64,000 nucleotides of DNA from Endoryza sp044226045 (lineage in GTDB: Bacteria; Bacteroidota; Bacteroidia; Chitinophagales; Chitinophagaceae): the NCBI GenBank assembly GCA_044226045.1, contig JBGAHR010000004.1:1-64000 (forward strand). Direction: 5' to 3'. Of this stretch, positions 35,003 to 42,992 are shown piece after piece. The notes beneath the pieces are model-generated. The model searched no databases, had not been told where the DNA came from, and saw only the letters and a program-made list of their open reading frames with translations. Made by a program: the position numbers and the translations under genes. Numbering within the stretch: the stretch's first letter is position 1; every line of letters begins with the position of its first letter.

Positions 35003-36250
35003 ATGACCGCTTTTACGAGTGATAAATTTGCCCCTTTCCGGGAAAGGAACTTCCGCTTTTATATAGTATCACGCTTTTTCTATATCATGGCGCTTCGGAT
35101 GCTGACCACGGTGGCCGGTTTCAAACTGTTTGAACTAACCCAGGATACTTTCGCCATTGGCATGGCCGGGCTGGCGGAGTTTGTGCCGGTGTTTTCCCTG
35201 GCGCTCTATGCCGGGCATGTGATTGACCGGTCGGATAAAAGAACATTATTATTGAAAGGCATCGTGGCTTACAGCCTTTGTATGGCCTGCATGATTGTCA
35301 TTACCACAAACTGGTTCGAGCAACTGGTTCACAAAGACCACCTGAAGTATTTCTTTTACGCGATCATCTTTTTCACCGGAGTGATCCGGGCTTTTGCAGG
35401 CCCTACTTCCAATGCAATCCTCGCTCAACTGGTTCCGAAAAACATCTTACCCTTCGCGGCCAATATCAGTTCGTCTACCTGGCTCATTGCTTCCATCATG
35501 GGACATGCCATTGCCGGTTTCCTGATTGCGGGCATTGGTGTCAATCATACTTATTATGTTATTCTGGGTATTTGCCTGGTGGCCTCTGTCTCACTCTATA
35601 ACATTCCAAGACTGCCGGCTCTTCTGATGAAGAAGGATGAAGATGCCTGGAAGAGTGTGAAGGAAGGCCTTCACTACGTATTTAACCATAAAATCCTCCT
35701 CGGCGCCATCTCCCTGGACCTTTTTGCGGTTCTCTTCGGTGGGGTGGTTGCTTTTATTCCCGAGGTGGCATTGAAAATACTGCAGGCCGGTCCCAAGGCC
35801 TATGGATGGCTGAATGCGGCGATGGATATCGGTTCTGCCTGCAGCATCCTGTTACTGACGGTTTTTCCAATGAGAAGTGGGCAGGGAAAAAAATTATTGT
35901 ATGCGGTAGCCGGGTTTGGCATCTGCATCATCGCTTTCGGCGTATCCAACTGGTACTGGATCTCTTTCTTCGCTCTGTTGCTCGGTGGTGCCTGTGATGG
36001 ACTCAGTGTAATTGTGCGGGGAACGGTACTTCAACTCACCACACCCGATGAAATGCGCGGGCGGGTATCGGCAGTGAATTCAATGTTCATCAATTCCAGC
36101 AATGAACTGGGTTCTTTTGAAAGCGGCGTTTCCAAAAGACTGCTGGGTAACTCGGTTCCCTTTGCCATCATTTTCGGTGGATGCATGACCCTGCTGGTAG
36201 TGATCATTACCGCTATCAAAGCCCCGAGCCTGAAAAAATTTGAATATTGA
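35003..36250 (+). CDS. MFS transporter, EntS-like exporter type
   Basis: 415 aa with about 11-12 transmembrane helices. The loop VIDRSDKRTLLLKGIVAY between helices 2 and 3 is the MFS motif A in a form typical of the MFS_3/EntS group, as are FAGPTSNAILAQLVPKNILPFAANISSSTWLIASIMG and LTTPDEMRGRVSAVNSMFINSSNELGSFESG. Members export siderophores or drugs; the substrate here is unknown. It starts 22 bp after the deoxynucleoside kinase gene, so cotranscription is likely. Nothing in this operon points to siderophore synthesis. Confidence 0.92.
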   Translation: MTAFTSDKFAPFRERNFRFYIVSRFFYIMALRMLTTVAGFKLFELTQDTFAIGMAGLAEFVPVFSLALYAGHVIDRSDKRTLLLKGIVAYSLCMACMIVITTNWFEQLVHKDHLKYFFYAIIFFTGVIRAFAGPTSNAILAQLVPKNILPFAANISSSTWLIASIMGHAIAGFLIAGIGVNHTYYVILGICLVASVSLYNIPRLPALLMKKDEDAWKSVKEGLHYVFNHKILLGAISLDLFAVLFGGVVAFIPEVALKILQAGPKAYGWLNAAMDIGSACSILLLTVFPMRSGQGKKLLYAVAGFGICIIAFGVSNWYWISFFALLLGGACDGLSVIVRGTVLQLTTPDEMRGRVSAVNSMFINSSNELGSFESGVSKRLLGNSVPFAIIFGGCMTLLVVIITAIKAPSLKKFEY

Positions 36251-36351
36251 ACGACAAATCCGGTAAAACAAGGCTGTTTCACTAAACCAGCACGAAAAAA
36301 CTTTGTTACATTCAATGCCTGATTTGTTTTCAACCAACTAATCTATCAACT

Positions 36352-37251
36352 ATGCAACGTCGTCAATTCATTCGTAACAGCGCGCTGGCAGCAGGATTAT
36401 TATCATTAGCTCCCCGCGATCTGATGGCCACCCTGTTTCAGCAGCCTGCCTGGAAAATAAAAATGCTCACCCCGGAGACCGGTGTGTTCACCGAACGTGG
36501 CGGAACCATCCTGTTTTCCTTTACCTCGGATGGCATTGTGGTAGTTGATTCGCAATTCCCTGATCAATCCCGGCACCTGATAGACGAACTCAAAAAACAA
36601 CAGAACAGTCCCTTCCGTCTGCTGATCAATACGCATCACCATGGTGATCATACCAGCGGGAACATCTCCTTCAAAGGCATTGTTCCCCATGTGCTCGCTC
36701 ATGAAAATTCGTTGAAAAACCAGCAAACCTCGGCCATTGCCCAGAAAACCGAGGACAAACAATTATACCCCGACCAGACCTATGGCACTACCTGGTGTGA
36801 AAAAATTGGCAAGCAGAATTTCTGCCTGTACTATTTCGGAGCCGGCCATACCAATGGCGATAGCGTCATACACCTGGAAAAAGAAAACATCGCGCATATG
36901 GGCGATCTGTTGTTCAACCGCCGCCATCCTTTTGTTGACCGCACAGCCGGCGCCAATATGAGGAGCTGGATACAGGTATTGGAGAAAACAAAGAAGAAAC
37001 TGAATAAAAAAACAATCTACGTCTACGGTCATTCTGCCGATGGATACGATATTACCGGCACACACGAGGACCTGGACAAATTCGCCGAATATCTCAATAA
37101 CATTCTTGATTTCACCCAAAAGGAAATCAACAGTGGCAAAACAAAGGAAGAAATGCTGAAAACAACCACACTTCCGTTTACGACCGAATGGAAAGGAGAT
37201 GGCTTGCAGCGACCGCTTAGCGCGGCCTATGATGAGTTGACGAACAAATAA
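36352..37251 (+). CDS. Exported MBL-fold metallo-hydrolase
   Basis: 299 aa. The N-terminus MQRRQFIRNSALAAGLLSLA is a Tat-type signal with twin arginine, so the protein is probably folded and metal-loaded before export. The metallo-beta-lactamase fold has the metal motif INTHHHGDHTSGN (near 92-104), a second ligand in GAGHTNGDSVIH, the Asp in HMGDLLFNRR, and His in YGHSADG. The substrate is unknown; the group includes lactamase-like and quinoprotein-type hydrolases. Convergent with the YkgJ gene, 8 bp apart, with no terminator seen. Confidence 0.9.
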   Translation: MQRRQFIRNSALAAGLLSLAPRDLMATLFQQPAWKIKMLTPETGVFTERGGTILFSFTSDGIVVVDSQFPDQSRHLIDELKKQQNSPFRLLINTHHHGDHTSGNISFKGIVPHVLAHENSLKNQQTSAIAQKTEDKQLYPDQTYGTTWCEKIGKQNFCLYYFGAGHTNGDSVIHLEKENIAHMGDLLFNRRHPFVDRTAGANMRSWIQVLEKTKKKLNKKTIYVYGHSADGYDITGTHEDLDKFAEYLNNILDFTQKEINSGKTKEEMLKTTTLPFTTEWKGDGLQRPLSAAYDELTNK

Positions 37252-37259
37252 GGTTTCGG

Positions 37260-37748
37260 TTATTTTTCCACCGTTTCCATCAATCGTTCCAATACATAGT
37301 AGGTAATTGGACAGAACTCCGCGTTTTTCAGGGTGAGTGGCTGGCGTTTTAATATGACATCTTCGTCGGTATAAGGGAAGCGCTGACAATCGGATGGCCG
37401 CTCCTCATAGATCGCGCAATGATTATCGCTTTGCAGAAATGGGCAGGGACTGGTCTTTACCACATAATCGCCTTCCTCATCGAGCCGCAGGTAGGTTTCA
37501 ATAAAATCACTTTCTTTCATTCGCAGATGCCGGCTGATGCGTTTGATATCGGGTGTTTTGAATCGCGGGGAATAATGTTTGCAACAATTGGCACACTGAA
37601 GGCAATCTATCTTCGAAAAGGCCTCCTCGTTTAAATCGGGCAACGCCTTTAATACCGCGTTCTTGGGAGCTCTTTGCAGAAAATTCTTGTACAGCTTTTT
37701 TCTTTCCCTCGATTTTTTCTCCCAGTTATTCAGCAGGTCCTTCGCCAT
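37260..37748 (-). CDS. YkgJ-family cysteine-cluster protein
   Basis: 162 aa from ATG 37748 (MAKDLLNNWEKK). It has the CxxCxxCC-type zinc/iron-binding cluster IDCLQCANCCKHYSP near residues 60-74 and further cysteines in CPFLQSDNHCAIYEERPSDCQRFPY, the pattern of the CxxCxxCC family (PF03692). Known proteins of the family are thought to bind zinc or an Fe-S cluster; the function is not established. Short and cytosolic. Divergent from the sterol-desaturase-type gene. Confidence 0.9.
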   Translation of the reverse strand: MAKDLLNNWEKKSRERKKLYKNFLQRAPKNAVLKALPDLNEEAFSKIDCLQCANCCKHYSPRFKTPDIKRISRHLRMKESDFIETYLRLDEEGDYVVKTSPCPFLQSDNHCAIYEERPSDCQRFPYTDEDVILKRQPLTLKNAEFCPITYYVLERLMETVEK

Positions 37749-37795
37749 TTTGTAAATATTAACGACCGAAGATACGGTCAAACCTTAATTGATTG

Positions 37796-37803
37796 TACTT
37801 TTG
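37796..37803 (+). promoter_or_regulatory. Candidate -7 element of the sterol-desaturase-type gene
   Basis: TACTTTTG, an exact TAnnTTTG match, 19 nt before ATG 37822, the same geometry as at dxs. Confidence 0.5.
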
Positions 37804-37821
37804 TGCCTCTACTTCCCTGGT

Positions 37822-38787
37822 ATGGACAGTCTGAAAGAACAATGGCTCATATTCATCAGCACCCCTGTATATGTTATCATTATCGGGGTAGAGCTGCTGC
37901 TGAGCAATTATCGCCACCGGAAATTGTACACCTGGAAAGATACCGCCACCAACCTGTTCCTGATGTTGGGCAACAGCCTGATCGACCTGGTCATCCGGAG
38001 TATGTATGTTGCCATACTGTTGTATTTCTTCAATCATCAGTTTTTCGCATTCACCAACCCGATAGTATACTGGATCATGCTTGTGATACTGGAAGATTTC
38101 CTGTATTACTGGCTTCACCGTTTTGATCATGAGGTTCGATTTTTCTGGGCCGTTCATGTTACACACCATTCCTCTGACAAGATGAATTTCAGTGTGGGTT
38201 TCCGTTCTTCTTTATTCCAGCCTTTGTACCGGTTCATTTATTTCATTCCGCTGGCCATGATGGGATTTCATCCGGTAGATATTGTATTTGTCTTCGCGGC
38301 CACCCAGATTTGGGGCATCTTTGTTCATACTGAACTGATCAACCGGATGGGCTTTCTCGAGTATTTCCTGGTGACCCCCTCCCATCACCGGGTTCATCAT
38401 GCTTCCAATGCGCTTTATCTCGACAAGAATATGGGCATGTTCCTGATCATCTGGGACAAGCTCTTTGGAACCTTTCAGCCTGAAGTGGCAGCCCCTCAAT
38501 ACCAGCCAATCCGGTATGGGTTAACCAAGCCATTGGAGAAAGAGTCGCCGGTGAACATTGTATTTCACGAATGGGCAGCCATCCGCGATGACCTCAAACG
38601 CCCGGATATAGGCTTGAAAGAGAAATGGTGGTATTTGTTCGGACCACCCGGCTGGAGCCATGATGGCAGCCGGCTTACCAGTGAACAACTCCGGCAACAG
38701 GAATCAGGTGAACTGAAAATGGAACCCGGTACCAACCCGGAACTGGTTCCCCTGAAAACCGGGCCCCTCGAGAAAGACAATCCCTGA
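37822..38787 (+). CDS. Sterol desaturase / fatty acid hydroxylase family membrane protein
   Basis: 321 aa from ATG 37822 (MDSLKEQW), chosen because the promoter element lies between it and the longer start at 37789. It is a membrane di-iron enzyme with the histidine boxes YWLHRFDHE, VHVTHHSSDKMN and TPSHHRVHHASN, and about four to five transmembrane helices. Family members hydroxylate or desaturate sterols, fatty acids, carotenoids or alkylglycerols. The bacterial substrate cannot be read; lipid modification in the inner membrane is the likely role. Alone on its strand before gcvP. Confidence 0.9.
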   Translation: MDSLKEQWLIFISTPVYVIIIGVELLLSNYRHRKLYTWKDTATNLFLMLGNSLIDLVIRSMYVAILLYFFNHQFFAFTNPIVYWIMLVILEDFLYYWLHRFDHEVRFFWAVHVTHHSSDKMNFSVGFRSSLFQPLYRFIYFIPLAMMGFHPVDIVFVFAATQIWGIFVHTELINRMGFLEYFLVTPSHHRVHHASNALYLDKNMGMFLIIWDKLFGTFQPEVAAPQYQPIRYGLTKPLEKESPVNIVFHEWAAIRDDLKRPDIGLKEKWWYLFGPPGWSHDGSRLTSEQLRQQESGELKMEPGTNPELVPLKTGPLEKDNP

Positions 38788-38866
38788 CCTGTTTTTGGGT
38801 TCACACTCCTTTTCCCCAGCCTTTGCACCTCTTCAACAAATGGCTGTTAGTATCGTTTGCAACTGT

Positions 38867-38874
38867 TAACTTTG
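38867..38874 (+). promoter_or_regulatory. Candidate -7 element of gcvP
   Basis: TAACTTTG, an exact TAnnTTTG match, 44 nt before ATG 38919. Confidence 0.45.
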
Positions 38875-38918
38875 CGCTTCCTTTCAGCAGACAGTTAAAA
38901 ACAAATATTACTACTGGC

Positions 38919-41786
38919 ATGAATCTCTTCGAACAACAATCCAACGAATTCATTACCCGACACATCGGTACCACAGGATCTGAGTCTTCCATGTTGAAAA
39001 CCATAGGCGTAGATAGCCTGGAAGAGCTAATCGACCAAACCGTTCCCGCTTCTATTCGCCTTTCCCGCCCCCTTCAATTACCGGAAGCGATGAGCGAGGC
39101 GGATCTGCTCAGTTACCTGAAAGAAGTTTCCTTGGAAAATAAAGTATACAAAAACTATATCGGTCAGGGTTATTACGATACGCTGACACCATCAGTGATC
39201 CTTCGAAATATCTTCGAAAACCCGGGTTGGTATACCCAATACACTCCGTACCAGGCAGAAATTTCACAAGGCCGACTCGAAAGCCTGTTGAATTTCCAGA
39301 CCATGGTAAGTGAGCTCACTGCCCTTCCTATCGCCAATGCTTCTTTGCTGGATGAGGCTACGGCAGCTGCAGAGGCGATGAACATGTTCTTCCATCATGT
39401 TAATAAAACGGACGAGATTACAGCGCCCAAATTTTTTGTAGACAATGAAGTGTTCCCTCAAACAGTAGATGTTGTTATCACCCGGGCTATGCCATTAGGT
39501 ATAGAAGTGGTGAGAGGCGACTACAAAAAAATCAATATCGATCATACTTATTTCGGCGCACTCGTGCAATACCCCAATAATATCGGGGCAGTGGAAGACT
39601 ATCGTTCATTCATTGAAAAAGTACATAGCGCCGGCGCTTATGTAGCCATGGCTACCGACCTGCTGGCTTTAACTTTATTAACACCACCCGGGGAACTGGG
39701 CGCAGATGTTGCGTTTGGATCTGCTCAAAGATTTGGAGTACCCCTTGGTTTCGGTGGACCGCATGCCGCCTTCTTCAGCACACGGGATGATTTCAAAAGA
39801 GCCATTCCCGGAAGGATCATCGGTATCAGCATCGACGCACAGGGACATCGTGCGTTGAGAATGGCATTGCAAACAAGAGAACAACATATCAAACGGGAAA
39901 AAGCAACTTCCAATATTTGTACCGCACAGGCATTGCTGGCCAATATGGCCGCCATGTATGCCGTTTATCATGGACCCGAAGGATTGAAGAATATTGCCAA
40001 AAGAGTGGCATTGCTGACCCAGACCGTCGCCGAGTCGCTAACATCCCGCGGATTCGAACTCGCATCCGGTCAGTTCTTTGATACCATCGCCGTGAAGGTC
40101 GACGACATTCAGTCCATCAGGGAAAAAGCGCTTCGCCAGGGAATCAACCTGCGTTATATCAGTAAGAACCTGGTGGGCATTTCACTCGACGAAACAGTAA
40201 CAACACAGGATCTTTACGACCTGATCAACTGTTTCGAGAACGATGTGGATCCCGTGGCATTTGACATTGCCGAGAATGCCTCCCTTAGCCATATCCCCAC
40301 TTCGCTTACCCGCACGTCTGAATTTCTCACCAACGCGGTATTCAATAGCCACCACAGCGAAAGCCAGATGATGCGTTACATCAAGCAACTGGAGAATAAA
40401 GATCTTTCACTGAACACTTCCATGATCTCTCTCGGAAGCTGTACCATGAAACTCAATGCTGCAACAGAAATGATGCCATTGAGCTGGGCTCACTGGAGCA
40501 AAATGCATCCGTTTGTTCCGCAAGACCAGGCAGCAGGATATCTGCAGATCATCAAAGAACTGGAACAATACCTCTGTGAGATCACCGGTTTCGATGCCTG
40601 CTCGCTTCAGCCCAACAGCGGAGCGCAGGGAGAATATGCCGGGCTGCTCGCCATTCGCAATTACCACCTCGCCAATAAAGACCATCATCGCAATGTAATA
40701 CTGATCCCGATTTCAGCGCACGGCACCAACCCTGCCAGCGCAGTAATGGCGGGTATGAAAGTAGTAGTGGTAAAAGCTCTCGAAAACGGATATATTGATG
40801 TAGCCGATTTCCGTGCCAAAGCAGAACAATACAGCGCCAACCTCGCAGGTACCATGATCACTTATCCAAGTACCTATGGAATATTCGAAGAGACCGTAAA
40901 AGAAATCTGTGAAATCGTTCACCAGCATGGCGGACAGGTTTATATGGATGGCGCCAATATGAATGCCCAGGTTGGACTCACCTCACCCGGAATCATTGGT
41001 GCAGATGTCTGCCACCTGAACCTGCATAAAACATTCGCTATTCCTCATGGCGGCGGTGGCCCCGGCATGGGACCCATCTGCGTGAAAAAACACCTGGCCC
41101 CTCATCTTTCTTCGCATGTAGTGAGCGAGGGTAATGCCCCTCATGGTGCGGTGAGCGCGGCTCCATTCGGCAGCGCGTCCATCCTGCTGATCAGTTACGC
41201 ATACATCAGACTGTTAGGTGCCAGCGGTGTTAAAAAAGCTACGGAATATGCGATCCTGAACGCGAATTACATGAAGGCCCGCCTTCAAAAAGATTTTGAT
41301 ATTCTGTATACCGGCACCAATGGCACCTGCGCTCATGAGTTTATTGTAGACCTGCGGCCGTTCAAGACTTCCGCGGGAATCGAAGCGGAAGATGTGGCAA
41401 AAAGACTGATGGATTACGGCTTCCACGCACCTACAATGAGTTTTCCGGTGGCCGGCACGATCATGATTGAGCCGACAGAAAGCGAAGACAAAGCTGAGCT
41501 CGACCGGTTCTGCGATGCGCTGCTGGGCATCCGCCAGGAGATACGCGACATCGAAGAAGGAAAAGCAGATAAAAAGGATAATGCCTTAAAGAATGCACCT
41601 CATACCCAGTTTGTCGTAACAGCCGATGAATGGAATCATCCCTATTCAAGAACGGTTGCTGCCTTCCCATTACCATATATCAGGTCAAACAAATTCTGGC
41701 CATCTGTTGCCCGTGTCAATAACACCCACGGAGACAGAAACCTGATTTGTGTGTGCGAACCGACAGAGAGTTATATGGAAGCGTAG
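38919..41786 (+). CDS. gcvP: Glycine dehydrogenase (P-protein of the glycine cleavage system)
   Basis: 955 aa from ATG 38919 (MNLFEQQSNEFITRHIG). The 32-residue extension of the longer frame precedes the promoter element and is rejected. It is the fused form with both GDC-P halves. The first half has YIGQGYYDT, NPGWYTQYTPYQAEISQGRLE and LDEATAAAEAM. The second has SMISLGSCTMKLNA, the Gly-rich loop QPNSGAQGEYAGL and the PLP lysine in LNLHKTFAIPHGGGGPGMGP. It decarboxylates glycine and passes the aminomethyl group to lipoyl-GcvH. gcvH and gcvT are not in the window. No glycine riboswitch is visible in the 131-bp gap upstream. Confidence 0.97.
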   Translation: MNLFEQQSNEFITRHIGTTGSESSMLKTIGVDSLEELIDQTVPASIRLSRPLQLPEAMSEADLLSYLKEVSLENKVYKNYIGQGYYDTLTPSVILRNIFENPGWYTQYTPYQAEISQGRLESLLNFQTMVSELTALPIANASLLDEATAAAEAMNMFFHHVNKTDEITAPKFFVDNEVFPQTVDVVITRAMPLGIEVVRGDYKKINIDHTYFGALVQYPNNIGAVEDYRSFIEKVHSAGAYVAMATDLLALTLLTPPGELGADVAFGSAQRFGVPLGFGGPHAAFFSTRDDFKRAIPGRIIGISIDAQGHRALRMALQTREQHIKREKATSNICTAQALLANMAAMYAVYHGPEGLKNIAKRVALLTQTVAESLTSRGFELASGQFFDTIAVKVDDIQSIREKALRQGINLRYISKNLVGISLDETVTTQDLYDLINCFENDVDPVAFDIAENASLSHIPTSLTRTSEFLTNAVFNSHHSESQMMRYIKQLENKDLSLNTSMISLGSCTMKLNAATEMMPLSWAHWSKMHPFVPQDQAAGYLQIIKELEQYLCEITGFDACSLQPNSGAQGEYAGLLAIRNYHLANKDHHRNVILIPISAHGTNPASAVMAGMKVVVVKALENGYIDVADFRAKAEQYSANLAGTMITYPSTYGIFEETVKEICEIVHQHGGQVYMDGANMNAQVGLTSPGIIGADVCHLNLHKTFAIPHGGGGPGMGPICVKKHLAPHLSSHVVSEGNAPHGAVSAAPFGSASILLISYAYIRLLGASGVKKATEYAILNANYMKARLQKDFDILYTGTNGTCAHEFIVDLRPFKTSAGIEAEDVAKRLMDYGFHAPTMSFPVAGTIMIEPTESEDKAELDRFCDALLGIRQEIRDIEEGKADKKDNALKNAPHTQFVVTADEWNHPYSRTVAAFPLPYIRSNKFWPSVARVNNTHGDRNLICVCEPTESYMEA

Positions 41787-41905
41787 GGCGATTTTCGTTT
41801 CGCGGTTTGCTGTTTGCGGTTTGCAGTTGAAGTTTATGTTTAGTATTTAAATTATAGAAAATCTAACCTAAACCGTAAACCGCAAACCGTTAACCGCAAA
41901 CCCTG
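41787..41905. repeat. Short-word repeat cluster forming an imperfect hairpin
   Basis: Left part CGGTTTGC / TGTTTGCGGTT (41803-41821) pairs with AACCGTAAACCGCAAACCG (41871-41889) at 17 of 19 positions; more AACCGCAAACC units follow. Lies between convergent gcvP and the deacetylase gene. Confidence 0.75.
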
Positions 41906-42790
41906 TCAGCTCCGAAACGCTCCCCTCATCCGACTGATGGTGGCGGGACCAGACATGGTTCCGGTAATAATGACTCTTCTGATGGTAAAGAGGGGATCGT
42001 CGGGATCACGCGGACCAATCAGCTGAAAGGCGGCTTTGAATCCGCGTTTCTTTAATTCGGGTATCGCTTCCCGGTTCCACAATCCAAATGGATAAGCAAA
42101 GAATTCAATTTTCTTACCGGTGATCTGTTCCAATTGCCTGGAAGGCTTTTCTATCTGTGTTACCCAGTCTGCGCCCTGGTACTTCTTTACATTGTGATGA
42201 TCCCAGGTGTGCGAGCCGATATAATGCCCTTCGTCTGACAATTGCCTTACCTGTTCTTTGCTCATGTAATGAGGTCGGCCCAGGGAGACGGTCATGATGA
42301 AGAAAACTCCTTTAAAGTGGTGTTCTTCCAATACCGGTTTGGCTATGGTAAATTGATCGAGGTCGGTGTCGTCGAAGGTGATCATGACCGCTTTTTCCGG
42401 AACAGGAATGCCTGCAGCCAGGTAGGCATACAGTTCTTCCGGCAGGATGGTTTTATATCCGCTGTCTGCCAGTGCTTTCATTTGTTCTTTGAAAGCCGCC
42501 GGGGGAACGATATAATCGCGGGCTGTTTTTGAATCGGTAGGCCGGTAGTCCCGGATCTGGTGATAACATAAAATCGGAACCTGTTTACGGGCGAGAATGG
42601 TAGTAGCCGGGTCGATTTTGGTTACTGAAGGGATCTTTTGCGCAACGGAATCCGCAGAACCGGCCTTCAAATCCGTAACAGGGGCCGCAACAACTGCTTT
42701 CGCCGGTTTATCCTGGCAAGCCATTCCAATTAACCCTGCCAGCACAATCGGGCAGATCATTCTGATACTGGAAAACATATAGTTCAACAT
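41906..42790 (-). CDS. Polysaccharide deacetylase family protein, exported
   Basis: 294 aa. The hydrophobic N-terminus (MICPIVLAGLIGMACQDK) is a signal or lipoprotein signal; ATG 42790, 42778 or 42760 could each be the start. The NodB domain covers about 75-290: VPILCYHQI, the metal/catalytic Asp pair in VMITFDDTDLDQF, the His motif IGSHTWDHHNV, and FFAYPFGLWNREAI. It removes acetyl groups from N-acetyl sugars in cell-surface or exogenous glycans; the exact polymer is unknown. Monocistronic, followed by the word-repeat cluster. Confidence 0.9.
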   Translation of the reverse strand: MLNYMFSSIRMICPIVLAGLIGMACQDKPAKAVVAAPVTDLKAGSADSVAQKIPSVTKIDPATTILARKQVPILCYHQIRDYRPTDSKTARDYIVPPAAFKEQMKALADSGYKTILPEELYAYLAAGIPVPEKAVMITFDDTDLDQFTIAKPVLEEHHFKGVFFIMTVSLGRPHYMSKEQVRQLSDEGHYIGSHTWDHHNVKKYQGADWVTQIEKPSRQLEQITGKKIEFFAYPFGLWNREAIPELKKRGFKAAFQLIGPRDPDDPLFTIRRVIITGTMSGPATISRMRGAFRS

Positions 42791-42992
42791 CTGGGGGTAA
42801 AAATTCAGATTGACGAATAACGGACCCGGAAAGGATTTTCTTATTACCGGATACGATTTAATTAATCCACAACAGCGGCAATATTACTACGGGCAGGAGG
42901 ATAAAAGATAAAACCATGGTCAGTTTTGCAACTAATTAATATCAAGCCGTAATTTTACAGGCTCTTATCCGAACCACTCCAATACAAAACTC

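Noticed and set aside
38788..38918. Glycine riboswitch before gcvP
   Set aside because: The gap is short and shows no aptamer-like paired core; only a promoter element was found.
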